Assembly: GCF_009498275.1 (NCBI RefSeq)
Contig: NZ_CP045643.1
Location: forward strand, 6,262,001 to 6,326,000
Direction: 5' to 3'
Source: Streptomyces fagopyri
GTDB lineage: Bacteria; Actinomycetota; Actinomycetes; Streptomycetales; Streptomycetaceae
Length of the DNA stretch: 64,000 nucleotides
Under the pieces are notes generated by a model that saw only the letters and a program-made list of their open reading frames with translations, searched no databases and was not told the DNA's origin. Within the stretch, counting starts at the first letter, position 1. Each line of letters opens with the position of its first letter. Positions 27,523 to 36,026 of this stretch are shown in pieces. Made by a program: the position numbers and the translations under genes.

Positions 27523-28653
27523 GTGCAGACCCAGACCCTCACGCAGACCGACAATCCCACGGACACGGAGCCCGGCGCCGTCGCGGCGCTCCCCCCGCAG
27601 AGCCGTGCCGCGCACCACCCCGAGGCGGAGCCGGAGGAGGCCCCGCCCGAGCCGGACGGGCCGCCCCCGGACGCGGTCGACGTCGAGACCGAGGCCCCCG
27701 AACCCGTGGAGCCGCTGCGCACCCGCACCGCGGACACCGGCGGCCCCTCCTCCGACCTGTTCCGTCAGTACCTGCGGGAGATCGGCCGCATCCCGCTGCT
27801 CACGGCGGCCGAGGAGGTCGAACTCGCCCGCCGGGTGGAGGCCGGTCTCTTCGCCGAGGAGAGGCTGCGGCTCGCCACCGACCTGGACAGCCAACTCGCC
27901 CTCGACCTCGACAAACTGGTCGTCATGGGCCGGATGGCCAAGCGCCGGCTGATCGAGGCGAACCTGCGGCTGGTGGTCTCGGTGGCGAAGCGCTACGTGG
28001 GCCGCGGCCTGACCATGCTCGACCTCGTCCAGGAAGGAAACCTGGGCCTGATCCGGGCCGTCGAGAAGTTCGACTACGCCCGCGGGTACAAGTTCTCCAC
28101 GTACGCGACCTGGTGGATCAGGCAGGCCATGTCACGGGCGCTGGCCGACCAGGCCAGGACCATCCGGGTCCCCGTCCACGTCGTCGAGCTGATCAACCGG
28201 GTGGTCCGCGTGCAGCGCCGCATGCTGCAGGAACGCGGCTACGAACCCACGCCCGAGGAGGTCGCCGCCCACCTCGACCTCCCCAGCGAGCGGGTGAGCG
28301 AAGTGCTGCGCCTGGCCCAGGAGCCGGTGTCCCTGCACGCCCCCGTGGGCGAGGAGGACGACGTGGCGCTGGGCGACCTGATCGAGGACGGCGACGCGGC
28401 GTCGCCCGTCGAGTCCGCCGCGTTCCTCCTCCTGCGCGAGCACCTGGAGGCGGTCCTGTCCACGCTCGGCGAGCGGGAACGCAAGGTGGTGCAGCTCCGC
28501 TACGGTCTGGCGGACGGCCGCCCCCGCACCCTGGAGGAGATCGGCCGCATCTTCGGCGTGACACGCGAACGCATCCGCCAGATCGAGTCCAAGACCCTCA
28601 ACAAACTGCGGGACCACGCCTTCGCGGACCAACTGCGCGGCTACCTCGACTGA
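27523..28653 (+). CDS. hrdA: RNA polymerase principal-type sigma factor (HrdA-like)
   Basis: 376 residues from GTG 27523, chosen because GGAGG stands 8 nt upstream; the frame is open further up. An acidic Pro-rich N-terminus (about 1-75) replaces region 1.1. Regions 1.2-2 are clear ([54 protein letters not shown]), then region 3, and region 4 with [19 protein letters not shown]. It belongs to the RpoD group but lacks HrdB's long start, and its place after dnaG matches my memory of hrdA. I am sure of the family, less of the paralogue letter. Confidence 0.9.
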   Translation: MQTQTLTQTDNPTDTEPGAVAALPPQSRAAHHPEAEPEEAPPEPDGPPPDAVDVETEAPEPVEPLRTRTADTGGPSSDLFRQYLREIGRIPLLTAAEEVELARRVEAGLFAEERLRLATDLDSQLALDLDKLVVMGRMAKRRLIEANLRLVVSVAKRYVGRGLTMLDLVQEGNLGLIRAVEKFDYARGYKFSTYATWWIRQAMSRALADQARTIRVPVHVVELINRVVRVQRRMLQERGYEPTPEEVAAHLDLPSERVSEVLRLAQEPVSLHAPVGEEDDVALGDLIEDGDAASPVESAAFLLLREHLEAVLSTLGERERKVVQLRYGLADGRPRTLEEIGRIFGVTRERIRQIESKTLNKLRDHAFADQLRGYLD

Positions 28654-28668
28654 CGGGTCTCCTCCGCC

Positions 28669-28740
28669 GAAGCCGAAGCCGAAGCCGAAGCCGAAGCCGA
28701 AGCCGAAGCCGAAGCCGAAGCCGAAGCCGAAGCCGAAGCC
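28669..28740. repeat. (GAAGCC)12 microsatellite
   Basis: Twelve uninterrupted copies of the hexamer GAAGCC, 15 bp after the sigma factor stop. It sits between convergent genes and appears non-coding. Such a pure array is prone to slippage and should vary between strains. Confidence 0.95.
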
Positions 28741-28868
28741 GCGATGCCGACGTGGCGCTGCCGCGATGTCGAGTCGAGGCCGCGATGCCGTGATTCCCAC
28801 GCGGTGCTGCCGCGATGCCGAGTCGAAGCCGCGATGCCGTGACTCCGACGCGGCGATACCGCGACGCC
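28741..28868. repeat. About 49-nt minisatellite adjoining the GAAGCC array
   Basis: Units beginning GCGATGCCG start at 28741 (41 nt), 28782 (49 nt) and 28831 (partial), each containing CGCGATG(C/T)CGAGTCGA(A/G)GCC or a decayed form. The unit ends resemble GAAGCC, so the arrays may share an origin. Confidence 0.75.
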
Positions 28869-28916
28869 GGTCCGGAGCGCCCCGCCCACCGGACGGAGCG
28901 CCGGACCCGACGGCCG

Positions 28917-28976
28917 CGGGAGCGGGGAGGGGCGGCGACGGGCGCGCCCCGCGCCCCTCCTCCGCCCCCGCTCCCG
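28917..28976. terminator. Large hairpin between convergent hrdA and ABC genes
   Basis: CGGGAGCGGG (28917-28926) pairs with CCCGCTCCCG (28967-28976); the inside can pair further in GC-rich blocks. It abuts the ABC gene's stop and can act in either direction. Confidence 0.5.
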
Positions 28977-30905
28977 CTAGTCGACCTCGGCCACCGCCTG
29001 GGCGAACTGCGCCTGGTACAGCCGCGCGTAGGCCCCACCGGCCGCGAGCAGTTCCGCGTGCGCCCCCTGCTCCACGATCGACCCGTCCTCCATGACGAGG
29101 ATGGTGTCCGCGTCCCGGATCGTGGAGAGCCGGTGGGCGATCACGAACGACGTCCGCCCGTGCGCGAGCTTCGCCATCGCCTTCTGGATCAGCACCTCGG
29201 TGCGGGTGTCGACGGAGCTGGTCGCCTCGTCGAGCACCAGGATCACCGGATCGGACAGGAACGCGCGTGCGATGGTGATCAGCTGCTTCTCGCCCGCGCT
29301 GACCCCGCTCCCCTCGTCGTCGATCACGGTGTCGTAGCCGTCCGGCAGCGTCCGGACGAACCGGTCCGCGTGAGCCGCCCGCGCCGCCTCCTCGATCTCC
29401 CCGCGGGTCACGTCGCGCGAGGCCCCGTACGCGATGTTCTCCGCGATCGTGCCGCCGAACAGCCAGGTGTCCTGGAGCACCATGCCGATCGCGGACCGCA
29501 GTTCGTCCCGGGACATCGACGCGATGTCGACGCCGTCGAGCGTGACCCGGCCGCCCGTGACGTCGTAGAAGCGCATCAGCAGGTTCACCAGCGTCGTCTT
29601 GCCCGCGCCGGTCGGGCCGACGATGGCCACCGTGTGTCCGGGCTCCACCTTCAGGGAGAGGTCCTCGATGAGCGGCCTCTCGGGGTCGTAGCGGAAGGAC
29701 ACGTTCTGCAGCGCCACCCGCCCGCGCAACTCGTCCGGACGGGCCGCCGGCACGGGATCCGCCGCCTGCTCCTCCGCGTCCAGCAGCTCGAAGACACGCT
29801 CCGCCGACGCGACCCCGGACTGCACCATGTTCGCCATCGACGCGACCTGCGTCAGCGGCATCGAGAACTGCCGGGAGTACTGGATGAAGGCCTGCACGTC
29901 ACCGATCGACAGCGAGCCCGACGCGACCCGCAGTCCGCCGACCACCGCCACCAGCACGTAGTTCAGGTTCGACACGAACATCATCAGCGGCTGCATGACC
30001 CCGCTGTTGAACTGCGCCTTGAAACCCGCCTCGTAGAGCTCCTCGTTCTGCTCCGCGAACTGAGCGGCCGACTCCTCCTGGCGTCCGAACACCTTCACCA
30101 GCGTGTGCCCGGTGTACATCTCCTCGATGTGCGCGTTGAGCTTGCCGGTGACGCGCCACTGCTGCACGAAGTGCGGCTGCGAACGCTTGCCGATGCGGGT
30201 CGCGACGAAGAAGGAGATCGGGACGGTGACCAGCGCGACGAGCGCCAGCAGCCACGACACCCAGAACATCATCACGAGCACACCCACGATGGTCAGCAGC
30301 GAGTTGACCAGTTGGCCCATCGACTGCTGGAGCGTCTGCTGGATGTTGTCGAGGTCGTTCGTGGCCCGCGAGAGCACCTCGCCGCGCTGCCGCTTGTCGA
30401 AGTACGAGAGGGGCAGGCGCGACAGCTTCGCCTGCAGGTCCTCACGCATGTGGAAGACGGTCTTGTTGACGGCCCGGTTCACCAGGCGTGTGGCCACCGC
30501 CATCAGCAGGCCGGCCACCAGGAACGTACAGAGCGCGAGCAGCAGTACGTCGCCGACCGCGCCGAAGTCGATGCCCTTGCCCGGGGTGAAGTCGGTTCCC
30601 GAGAGCATGTCGGCCATGCCGCCGTCGCCCCGCGCGCGCATGCCCGCGAGAACCTCCGCCTTGCTGGACCCGGCCGGCATCTGCCGTCCGATGATCCCCG
30701 CGAAGACCAGGTCGGTGGCCTTGCCGAGGATCTTCGGCCCGACCACCGAGAGCCCCACGCTCAGCACGACCGCGCACAGCATCACGTACAGGGTGACGCG
30801 CTCGGGCTTGAACTGCGCCAGGAGCCGTTTACCGGATCCCTTGAAGTCCAGCGAGCGCTGATCGGGGCCGCCCCCGGCCATCATGCGTCCCATGGGCCCG
30901 GCCAT
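28977..30905 (-). CDS. ABC half-transporter with consensus ATP site residues (exporter subunit)
   Basis: 642 residues: a start rich in Gly/Met, six membrane segments (about 40-340), then the ATPase. Walker A GPTGAGKTT, Walker B VILVLDEATSSVD with the catalytic Glu, and H-loop VIAHRLSTI are canonical, but the signature reads GVSAGEKQ instead of LSGGQ. It overlaps the upstream half-transporter by one base (TGATG) and surely forms a heterodimer with it. Export of drugs or lipids is typical; the substrate is unknown. Confidence 0.92.
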   Translation of the reverse strand: MAGPMGRMMAGGGPDQRSLDFKGSGKRLLAQFKPERVTLYVMLCAVVLSVGLSVVGPKILGKATDLVFAGIIGRQMPAGSSKAEVLAGMRARGDGGMADMLSGTDFTPGKGIDFGAVGDVLLLALCTFLVAGLLMAVATRLVNRAVNKTVFHMREDLQAKLSRLPLSYFDKRQRGEVLSRATNDLDNIQQTLQQSMGQLVNSLLTIVGVLVMMFWVSWLLALVALVTVPISFFVATRIGKRSQPHFVQQWRVTGKLNAHIEEMYTGHTLVKVFGRQEESAAQFAEQNEELYEAGFKAQFNSGVMQPLMMFVSNLNYVLVAVVGGLRVASGSLSIGDVQAFIQYSRQFSMPLTQVASMANMVQSGVASAERVFELLDAEEQAADPVPAARPDELRGRVALQNVSFRYDPERPLIEDLSLKVEPGHTVAIVGPTGAGKTTLVNLLMRFYDVTGGRVTLDGVDIASMSRDELRSAIGMVLQDTWLFGGTIAENIAYGASRDVTRGEIEEAARAAHADRFVRTLPDGYDTVIDDEGSGVSAGEKQLITIARAFLSDPVILVLDEATSSVDTRTEVLIQKAMAKLAHGRTSFVIAHRLSTIRDADTILVMEDGSIVEQGAHAELLAAGGAYARLYQAQFAQAVAEVD

Positions 30906-32638
30906 CAGGCGGCCTCCGCTTCCGTCAGCTGGGAGAGCACGATCTCCCGGTAGGTCTCGTTGTCCGCCATCAGTTCGTGGTGGCGTCCGGTGCCGACGAC
31001 CCGGCCCTCGTCGAGGACCACGATCCGGTCGGCGTCACGGATGGTCGACACCCGCTGGGCGACGATCACGACGGTCGCCTCGGCGGTCTCCTCGGACAGC
31101 GCGGCCCGAAGCGCCGCGTCCGTGGCGTAGTCGAGGGCCGAGAAGGAGTCGTCGAAGAGGTAGATCTCCGGGCGCTGCACGAGGGTGCGCGCGATCGCGA
31201 GGCGCTGGCGCTGACCGCCCGACACGTTCGTGCCGCCCTGCGCGATCGCCGAGTGCAGACCGTTGTCGAGCTGTTCCACGAAGCCCTTGGCCTGTGCCAC
31301 CTCCAGCGCGTGCCACAGCTCCTCGTCCGTCGCGTCCGGATTGCCGTAGCGCAGGTTGCTCGCCACCGTGCCGGCGAACAGGTACGGCTTCTGGGGGACG
31401 AGCCCGACGGTCCTGGCCAGCAACTGCGGTTCCACGGACGCCACGTCCTCGCCGTCCACCAGCACCTGACCGTCGGTGGCGTCGAACAGACGGGGGACCA
31501 GACCCAGCAGCGTCGACTTGCCGCTGCCCGTCGACCCGATCACGGCCGTCACCTCACCCGGCCGCGCCACCAGGTCGATGGACTTCAGCACGGGCTCCTC
31601 GGCACCCGGGTAGCGGAACCCGGCCCCGCGGATCTCCAGATGACCGTGTCGTCGCAGTTCCAGGACGGGCGCGGTGGGCGGCACGACGCTGGAGGAGGTG
31701 TCCAGGACCTCCTGGATGCGCTCGGCGCAGACCTCCGCGCGCGGCACCATCATGAACATGAAGGTGGCCATCATCACGGACATCACGATCTGCATCAGAT
31801 AGGCGAGGAACGCGGTGAGGTCACCGATCTGCATGCCGCCACTGGCGATGCGGTGGGCACCGAACCAGACCACGGCGATCGACGAGAGGTTCACGACGGT
31901 CATGACCATCGGGAACATCAGGGCGAGCATCCGGCCGGTGGCCAGGGACATCTTGGTCAACTCGGTGTTGGCGCCCCGGAAGCGGTCCTTCTCGTAGTCG
32001 TCCCGGACGAAGGCGCGGATGACACGGTTGCCGGTGATCTGCTCGCGCAGCACGCGGTTCACGGTGTCCAGGCGCACCTGCATGGTCCGGAACAGCGGGC
32101 GCAGCCTGCGCACGATCAGCGTCACGCCGATGCCGAGCAGGGGTACGACGGCGACCAGGATCGCCGACAGCGGCACGTCCAGGCCGAGGGCGAGCACGAT
32201 GCCGCCCACACACATGATCGGAGCCGACACCAGCAGGGTGAACGTCATCAGCGCCAGCATCTGCACCTGCTGCACGTCGTTCGTGGTGCGGGTGATCAGT
32301 GACGGGGCACCGAAATGGCCGACCTCGCGCGCCGAGAACGACTGCACCCGGTCGAAGACGGCCGCGCGGATGTCCCGGCCGACGGCCGACGCCGTCCGGG
32401 CGCCGTAGTAGACGGCTCCGATGTTGCAGAAGACCTGGACCAGCGAGATCCCGATCATCAGGGCACCGAAGGACAGGATGTATCCCGTGTCCCCCTTGAC
32501 CACGCCGTTGTCGATGATGTGCGCGTTCAGGGTCGGCAGGTAGAGGGTGGCGCAGGTCTGCAGGAACTGCAGGAACACCAGGAGGGAGATGGGTTTCTTG
32601 TACGGACTGAGGTAGGTCCGAAGCAGTCGTATGAGCAC
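30905..32638 (-). CDS. ABC half-transporter with degenerate ATP site (exporter subunit)
   Basis: 577 residues, start GTG 32638 after GAGAGAAG. Six membrane segments (about 10-310), then Walker A GSTGSGKST and an intact signature NVSGGQRQRL. Walker B is IYLFDDSFSALD, with Asp where the catalytic Glu should be, and the H-loop reads IVAQRVSTI, with Gln for His. This is the pattern of the inactive-site subunit in heterodimeric exporters such as TM287/288 and BmrCD. A 10-bp inverted repeat with a 20-nt spacer lies just upstream. Confidence 0.92.
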   Translation of the reverse strand: MLIRLLRTYLSPYKKPISLLVFLQFLQTCATLYLPTLNAHIIDNGVVKGDTGYILSFGALMIGISLVQVFCNIGAVYYGARTASAVGRDIRAAVFDRVQSFSAREVGHFGAPSLITRTTNDVQQVQMLALMTFTLLVSAPIMCVGGIVLALGLDVPLSAILVAVVPLLGIGVTLIVRRLRPLFRTMQVRLDTVNRVLREQITGNRVIRAFVRDDYEKDRFRGANTELTKMSLATGRMLALMFPMVMTVVNLSSIAVVWFGAHRIASGGMQIGDLTAFLAYLMQIVMSVMMATFMFMMVPRAEVCAERIQEVLDTSSSVVPPTAPVLELRRHGHLEIRGAGFRYPGAEEPVLKSIDLVARPGEVTAVIGSTGSGKSTLLGLVPRLFDATDGQVLVDGEDVASVEPQLLARTVGLVPQKPYLFAGTVASNLRYGNPDATDEELWHALEVAQAKGFVEQLDNGLHSAIAQGGTNVSGGQRQRLAIARTLVQRPEIYLFDDSFSALDYATDAALRAALSEETAEATVVIVAQRVSTIRDADRIVVLDEGRVVGTGRHHELMADNETYREIVLSQLTEAEAA

Positions 32639-32670
32639 GCGGCTTCTCTCGGAGTCGTCGACGGCGGCAC

Positions 32671-32710
32671 GGTCGGGTGTGCACCACCCCCTATCGTCGG
32701 ACACCCGACC
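32671..32710. promoter_or_regulatory. Inverted repeat in the ABC operon promoter region
   Basis: GGTCGGGTGT (32671-32680) and ACACCCGACC (32701-32710) are perfect inverted copies 20 nt apart, 33-72 bp upstream of the first ABC start. It may be an operator for a drug-responsive regulator, or a leader stem. No regulator gene adjoins. Confidence 0.5.
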
Positions 32711-32841
32711 CGCGTTACCCCAACCGATTAATCCAAGAGCGGACCAAGAGCCGACCGGAACCGGACCTTCGGACCTACGTCCGCGGCCCTCACGGGACTT
32801 CACCGCGCACCCGGTTCCCCCGTGTGCCCCCCTGCGCGCGG

Positions 32842-34296
32842 CTAGGCGCGAAACGCCCCAGGATGCGTCTGCTCCCGTACGGAGACGTACTGCTGCCGTA
32901 CGGCCTGGCCCACCGCCAGTTCCTCGCCGGGCTCCAGAACCTGGGCGACCGCACCCTGCCAGACGGGTGGCAGCCGGGGGTCGAGGGTGCCCTGCGACAC
33001 GCCGAGTGCCCAGGCCGCCTGACGGGCCGCACCGAGCGCCGCGTAGTCCGCGGGCTGCGGTACGACGACCTGCGCGCCGAACAGCGCGGGCGCCGCGGCC
33101 TGTACGGCCGGGAGTTCCGCGGCGGCGCCGAGCAGGAAGACACGCCGGACGTCCACGCCCCGCCCGCGCAGGACGTCGAGGGCGTCCGCGAGCCCGCACA
33201 GCATGCCCTCGAAGGCGGCCCGCGCCAGGTGCTCGGGCCGCATCGACTCGCGCCGCAGCCCGGAGAGCGTGCCCGCCGTGTGGGGCAGGTTCGGGGTCCG
33301 CTCACCCTCCAGATAGGGGAGCAGCACCAGTCCGTGCGAGCCCGGCGTGGACTTCATCGCCAGCTCCGACAGGCTCTCCAGGTCGGACAGGCCGAGGAGT
33401 TCGGTGGCGCCGCGCAGGGTCCGTACGGCGTTCAGGGTCGTCACCACCGGCAGATGGAGACCGGTCGCGTCCGCCAGGGAGGTGATCATGCCGGAGGGGT
33501 CGGCGAGCGCCTCGGTGTGCACGGCCATCACGGACCCGGAGGCGCCGAGGGAGACGACCGCGTCCCCGAGCCCGATGCCGAGCCCGAAGGCCGCCGCCAT
33601 CGTCTCGCCGGTGCCCGCCGAGATCAGCAGGCCCTCGGGGGTGGTGCCGGCGGCCTCGGACGGGCCGAGCACCTCGGGCAGCGTGGCCTGGTGGCCCAGC
33701 GCGAGATCGACGAGATCCGGCCGGTAGGCGCCGGTCGCCGCCGACCAGTAGCCGGTGCCGGAGGCCCCGCCGCGGTCGGTGGTCCGGCGCATCGGGCGGC
33801 CGAGCAACTGCCACACCAGCCAGTCGTGCGCCTGGAGCAGCAGGGCGGTGCGCTGGGCCGCGTCGGGTTCGGTCCTGCTCAGCCAGCGCAGTTTCGTCAC
33901 CGGCTGCGCGGCCTGGGGGACGCAGCCCACGGCCTGGGCCCACGCCTCGCGCCCGCCGAGCGCGTCGATCAGGTCGGCGGCGGCCACCTGGGCCCGCTTG
34001 TCACCGCCGACGAGAGCGGGGCGCACCGTGTTGCCCTGCGCGTCCAGGGGGACGAGCCCGTTCTGCTGGGCCGACACGCCGATGGCCTGCACGCCTTCGA
34101 GCAGGCCGCCGCCGGCGGCCTCGCCCAGGGACAGCAGCCACGCCTGCGGATCGACGTCGGAAGGCCGGCCGCCGCCCTCGGTGCTCTCCACCGGGTGCGG
34201 CGCATACCCCTGCCTGAGCACGGCGCCCGTGTCCGTGTCGCAGACGACGATGCGAGTGAAATCGGGTGAACTGTCCAACCCGGCGACTATCCCCAT
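32842..34296 (-). CDS. xylB: Xylulokinase-like FGGY carbohydrate kinase
   Basis: 484 residues. N-terminal GLDSSPDFTRIVVCDTDTG phosphate loop, GVSAQQNGLVPLD with the sugar-contacting region, and the C-terminal nucleotide motif VFLLGAAAELPAVQ, with the family mark GLVLLPYLEGERTPN. It phosphorylates D-xylulose or a related ketose with ATP, the last step of xylose entry into the pentose phosphate pathway. No xylose isomerase gene adjoins. It is upstream of and co-directional with the ABC pair, separated by 203 bp. Confidence 0.88.
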   Translation of the reverse strand: MGIVAGLDSSPDFTRIVVCDTDTGAVLRQGYAPHPVESTEGGGRPSDVDPQAWLLSLGEAAGGGLLEGVQAIGVSAQQNGLVPLDAQGNTVRPALVGGDKRAQVAAADLIDALGGREAWAQAVGCVPQAAQPVTKLRWLSRTEPDAAQRTALLLQAHDWLVWQLLGRPMRRTTDRGGASGTGYWSAATGAYRPDLVDLALGHQATLPEVLGPSEAAGTTPEGLLISAGTGETMAAAFGLGIGLGDAVVSLGASGSVMAVHTEALADPSGMITSLADATGLHLPVVTTLNAVRTLRGATELLGLSDLESLSELAMKSTPGSHGLVLLPYLEGERTPNLPHTAGTLSGLRRESMRPEHLARAAFEGMLCGLADALDVLRGRGVDVRRVFLLGAAAELPAVQAAAPALFGAQVVVPQPADYAALGAARQAAWALGVSQGTLDPRLPPVWQGAVAQVLEPGEELAVGQAVRQQYVSVREQTHPGAFRA

Positions 34297-34448
34297 GGTG
34301 GAAATTCTGCCGTACCGCGGGAGGTGAGCGCGCCGGGCCGGGTGTCACCCCTGGTGAAGGCGGGTTCCCGGGGGCCTCTGAGGCGCCGGTGCCAGGGGTC
34401 CGACGCCTCTCGCGCCGGACCTTTCGGGCGATACGGCCGTTCGGGGGC

Positions 34449-34754
34449 TCAGGTGTTGGTCGTGCCCCAGTCGTCCTCGCCGGCGCCGTTGGTGTTCCGT
34501 TCGCGCAGGGAGCGGACCCGCTGGGTCACCGAGGCGGGCACGTGGTCGCCCATCTTCTCGCTCACCGCGTGGTACGCCTTGCCCGCGGCCTGGCGCCCCT
34601 GCTGGGCGGCGGTCTCGGCGGTGTTGCGCACCGCGGGGTTCTGCGCGAGCTGCCGCGCGGACTTCTTCAGCTGCTCGTAGCGCTCGCGCCCGGCGCGTGT
34701 GCCCAGCACGTAACCCACGGCCAGTCCGGCGACGAATGTGAGCCGGTAGCGCAT
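34449..34754 (-). CDS. YtxH domain protein
   Basis: 101 residues, start ATG 34754 after AAGGGTGG. An N-terminal hydrophobic segment with FVAGLAVGYVLGTRAGRERYEQL is the YtxH hallmark, followed by a helical, Ala/Gln/Lys-rich tail and an acidic end. YtxH proteins are small stress-associated membrane proteins of unknown activity. It is divergent from the tRNA cluster. Confidence 0.85.
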   Translation of the reverse strand: MRYRLTFVAGLAVGYVLGTRAGRERYEQLKKSARQLAQNPAVRNTAETAAQQGRQAAGKAYHAVSEKMGDHVPASVTQRVRSLRERNTNGAGEDDWGTTNT

Positions 34755-34826
34755 GACGGCCACCCTTCCCTTGCCTCGGCATCGGTGCGGGGGGAACCGA
34801 TTGGCGGAGCACCCCCCTGCTTGCGC

Positions 34827-34832
34827 TAATGT
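34827..34832 (+). promoter_or_regulatory. Possible -10 of the tRNA-Asn cluster
   Basis: TAATGT, with TTGGCG at 34801-34806 as a weak -35 at 20-nt spacing. It is about 70 bp upstream of the first tRNA. Confidence 0.35.
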
Positions 34833-34900
34833 ATGTGTCGCAGCGAGCGCACGCCCCCTGGCGAATACCCAGGTAGATGCGTTCGATGCAACGAGTGCGA

Positions 34901-34973
34901 TCCCCTGTAGCTCAATTGGCAGAGCAGCCGGCTGTTAACCGGCAGGTTACTGGTTCGAGTCCAGTCGGGGGAG
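34901..34973 (+). tRNA. tRNA-Asn (GTT)
   Basis: A full cloverleaf: acceptor TCCCCTG/CGGGGGA, anticodon stem GCCGG/CCGGC with loop CTGTTAA (anticodon GTT at 34934-34936), and T-loop GGTTCGAGTCC. The discriminator is G and CCA is not encoded. Confidence 0.96.
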
Positions 34974-34978
34974 CTCGA

Positions 34979-35051
34979 TCTCCTGTAGCTCAATTGGCAG
35001 AGCAGCCGGCTGTTAACCGGCAGGTTACTGGTTCGAGTCCAGTCGGGAGAG
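34979..35051 (+). tRNA. tRNA-Asn (GTT), second copy
   Basis: Identical to the first copy except for compensating changes in the acceptor stem (TCTCCTG/CGGGAGA). The anticodon GTT is at 35012-35014. It starts 5 nt after the first copy, so the two share one transcript. Confidence 0.96.
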
Positions 35052-35060
35052 CAACGGAAG

Positions 35061-35083
35061 AGGACCCCTCAGGGGTCCTTTTT
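35061..35083 (+). terminator. Rho-independent terminator of the tRNA-Asn pair
   Basis: AGGACCCCT, loop C, AGGGGTCCT, then TTTT: a 9-bp perfect stem with a U tract, 10 bp after the second tRNA. Confidence 0.9.
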
Positions 35084-35187
35084 CATGTCCGGGGGAACCG
35101 CGTGACCGGCACCGAAGTCCTCATGGTCATGCGTTGCCGACCATCCGAAGCAGGAGATCGTATGAGCGGCTATGCTGCGGCAGACGG

Positions 35188-35205
35188 CGCGCACAAATGT
35201 GCGCG
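35188..35205. promoter_or_regulatory. Perfect palindrome just upstream of the CAT tRNA
   Basis: CGCGCACA, AA, TGTGCGCG, ending 11 bp before the tRNA. TATGCT at 35171-35176 could be its -10, which would put the palindrome at the transcription start. It may be an operator or a 5' processing stem. Confidence 0.4.
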
Positions 35206-35216
35206 ACGCGCCGTAA

Positions 35217-35290
35217 GGGGCGGTAGCTCAGCCGGTTAGAGCAGCGGACTCATAATCCGTCGGCCGTGGGTTCGAGTCCCACCCGCCCCA
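35217..35290 (+). tRNA. tRNA with CAT anticodon (elongator Met or Ile2)
   Basis: Acceptor GGGGCGG/CCGCCCC with discriminator A, D-loop AGCCGGTTAGA, anticodon stem GCGGA/TCCGT-like with loop CTCATAA (CAT at 35251-35253), and T-loop GGTTCGAGTCC. The first pair is G-C and the anticodon loop fits both elongator methionine and the lysidine-modified isoleucine tRNA; I cannot separate them by eye. Confidence 0.9.
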
Positions 35291-35660
35291 CCCAGTGCCT
35301 GCGTAGCAGAACCGTTTCTATCTGTGGAAACGCGGTGAGGGGCGTCGCAGCCCCGAGACGACGGCCCGCATTCATCCATCCGGACCAGGATCAGGTGCCC
35401 CCGCCGCGCGCGGACGGCCGGCCGACGGTCCGGAGACCTCCGTGGGCGGCCGCGCGGCCTTCGGCGACGGTGTGCGCAACACCGGCCGGGTGATTCTGAT
35501 CCACTCACGTCCACGCCCGTCCGGAGCGCGGCCGGGCCCACCTCCCGCGGGGGCCGGCGCGGCCGGGCCCACCCCGACCGGTGAACACGGCGTCCCGATA
35601 CCCGGAACATCGCGGCGGACGCCGGTGGGAGCGGCCGGCGCGTGAACCGTCCACGAGGGG

Positions 35661-35765
35661 GCCGGAGCGGAGCCGGAGAGTCCGGAACGGAGCCGGAGGG
35701 GGCCGGAGCGGAGCCGGAGAGTCCGGAACGGAGCGGGAGGGGGCCGGAGCGGAGCCGGAGAGGGG
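35661..35765. repeat. 41-nt tandem repeat in a 735-bp empty gap
   Basis: Units starting GCCGGAGCGGAGCCGGAGAG begin at 35661, 35702 and 35743 (the third is partial). The gap 35292-36026 after the tRNA otherwise holds GC-rich, Pro/Arg/Gly-like degenerate sequence with no supported gene. Confidence 0.8.
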
Positions 35766-36026
35766 CGGAGAGCGCCGGAGAGGGCTGGAGTGGACCGGAG
35801 CGGGCACGCGCTGTTCCCGGTGGCTCAGGGTCCGCTCGGACCGGCTGATCTGCTGTCCTGCTGTCCGGCGGACTTGCCGTCCGGCGGACCTGCTGAGCGG
35901 GCTGATCCACCCCCGTGCCGGTCCGGGAGTGACGGGGCTGTCCGAACGGCCGCCCGGCGGGGCGGGCGGCCGGAGCGTCACGGGGCGGGCGGAGGGGCCG
36001 GAACGCCGTGCGGAGGGCGGGGCCGT

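Noticed and set aside
28641..28800. Possible coding use of the GAAGCC array
   Set aside because: Frames through it give Glu-Ala, Lys-Pro or Ser-Arg runs with no domain, and it lies just after the hrdA stop.
34901..35051. Duplicate tRNA-Asn as a sign of an integrated element (attachment site)
   Set aside because: The copies are both complete, lie 5 bp apart and share a terminator; no integrase or element lies nearby.
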